In this document: one piece after another, positions 14,438-14,705 of the stretch | Numbering within the stretch: the first letter of the stretch is position 1 | Layout: each line of letters opens with the position of its first letter | Source of the DNA: CAYWEP01 sp964457405 | GTDB lineage: Bacteria; Patescibacteriota; Microgenomatia; Levybacterales; UBA12049 | DNA: 14,705 nucleotides | Direction of reading: 5' to 3' | Assembly: GCA_964457405.1 (NCBI GenBank) | Contig: CAYWEP010000026.1 | Coordinates: 1 to 14,705 of the forward strand | Notes under the pieces: generated by a model | Database searches by the model: none | Told to the model about the DNA's origin: nothing | What the model saw: the letters and a program-made list of their open reading frames with translations, nothing else | Made by a program: the position numbers and the translations under genes

Positions 14438-14454
14438 CGCGACCTGGAAGGTTG
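14438..14454 (+). repeat. 17-bp repeat, right copy (REP-like palindrome copy 3)
   Basis: CGCGACCTGGAAGGTTG, identical to 13624-13640 and 814 nt away. Just beyond it, GGTTG (14450-14454) can also pair with CAACC (14465-14469). It lies upstream of the antitoxin gene. Confidence 0.6.
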
Positions 14455-14507
14455 GATAGCTTCGCAACCTGACTTCCTTTAGCTTCCGACCCTAGATTTT
14501 CCACTTG

Positions 14508-14541
14508 CCAGGACCTGAGCTGGGAACTGTGGTAGCAGTTC
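14508..14541. repeat. Two consecutive small hairpins
   Basis: CCAG-N8-CTGG (14508-14523) is followed directly by GAACTG-TGGTAG-CAGTTC (14524-14541). The second has a perfect 6-bp stem. They lie downstream of the stop of the right-edge minus-strand gene, so a role in ending that transcript is possible, but no T-run follows on the minus strand. Confidence 0.35.
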
Positions 14542-14589
14542 GAAATTATTTTATCAATTCAATAAAGCCTTCACAGTATGTATTTGTGA

Positions 14590-14705
14590 CTAATTTCCCA
14601 CCTTTTCAAACAAGTAAAAATGCTCACTCTTGAATTGAAGTTTGTGGTCCTTGCTTGATAAAAGAATTGGGATAAGTTTATTTTCGTATTCCTTTGGATT
14701 GTAAT
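14590..14705 (-). CDS. Unidentified protein, C-terminal 37 residues (gene continues beyond window)
   Basis: On the minus strand a frame open to the right edge encodes 37 residues and stops at TAG (14592-14590). It begins YNPKEYENKLIPILLSS and ends HFYLFEKVGN. The mix of charged and aromatic residues looks like a real protein end, and no other gene covers this stretch. I do not recognise the family. A frame of this length can also arise by chance in AT-rich DNA, so this call is tentative. Confidence 0.4.
   Translation of the reverse strand, partial: YNPKEYENKLIPILLSSKDHKLQFKSEHFYLFEKVGN

Larger units (their letters stand above)
14290..14589. other. 300-nt intergenic region without a convincing gene
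   Basis: It holds the toxin-antitoxin promoter region at its left end, the right copy of the 17-bp repeat, and two neighbouring small hairpins. A 33-codon frame (14371-14472, plus strand) exists but runs through the repeat and looks fortuitous. No tRNA, rRNA or recognised RNA family was seen. Confidence 0.5.

Noticed and set aside
14371..14472. 33-codon plus-strand frame (MSYVRTFAAV...) in the last intergenic region
   Set aside because: It reads through the 17-bp repeat and its hairpin, has no ribosome site or recognised domain, and is short enough to be chance.
1..14705. Alternative genetic code with TGA as glycine, as in some candidate phyla
   Set aside because: TGA ends gltX, dsbB, the YfhO-like gene and the antitoxin at the expected family lengths, and none occurs inside the conserved domains.
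1..14705. CRISPR array, rRNA, integrase or transposase genes
   Set aside because: No regularly spaced repeats, no rRNA-like sequence and no transposase or integrase motifs were found on either strand.

Overview
The window is AT-rich bacterial DNA that uses TGA as a normal stop; several genes end in ATGA overlaps with the next start. Almost no start codon has a convincing Shine-Dalgarno sequence, while the promoters that can be read are sigma70-like (for example TTGACT-N17-TATACT and TAGACA-N17-TATAAT). Together with short compact genes, a PAP2-like/DgkA lipid pair, BdbC-type Dsb proteins and YfhO-type membrane proteins, this suggests a Candidate Phyla Radiation (Patescibacteria/Parcubacteria-like) genome. 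That assignment is an inference: no rRNA or other phylogenetic marker except the tail of GltX is present. A run of 10 N shows that this is a draft scaffold.

Layout. (1) 1-1426, plus strand: the 3' end of gltX, then a PAP2-like membrane protein and a DgkA-type kinase. The last two are plausibly an undecaprenyl/lipid phosphate recycling pair. (2) 1438-2537, minus strand: a membrane-anchored DsbA-like oxidoreductase and its DsbB/BdbC partner, overlapping by 4 bp, which form a disulfide-forming pair. (3) 2645-3988, minus strand: a large zinc-type MDR alcohol dehydrogenase. (4) 4177-11204, plus strand: a more AT-rich surface-glycan block with a YfhO-like membrane protein, two extended-SDR nucleotide-sugar enzymes, a split transketolase (N and C subunits) and a zinc-ribbon SAM methyltransferase. 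It is followed tail-to-tail by a polyprenyl-phosphate GT2 glycosyltransferase on the minus strand (11207-12154). (5) 12335-14589: a defence/stress-like stretch with a Fic protein carrying a C-terminal HTH and a repeat-rich promoter, a structured repeat region, and a DUF433/DUF5615 (VapBC45-like) toxin-antitoxin pair lying between two copies of a 17-bp repeat. (6) At the right edge, the C-terminus of an unidentified minus-strand protein.

How they may work together. The glycan block looks like a pathway that builds an unusual nucleotide sugar: an SDR dehydratase/epimerase, a second SDR whose catalytic Ser/Thr and Tyr positions are both changed, a possible two-carbon ketol transfer by the split transketolase, and methylation. 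GT2 would load a sugar on polyprenyl phosphate and the YfhO-like protein would use it outside the membrane. This scheme is inferred from gene content. The points most worth a second look are the SDR with Ala and Cys at its catalytic positions beside the split transketolase, the three 12-bp operator-like repeats on the fic promoter, and the ACCT/AGGT palindrome family around the fic and toxin-antitoxin genes.
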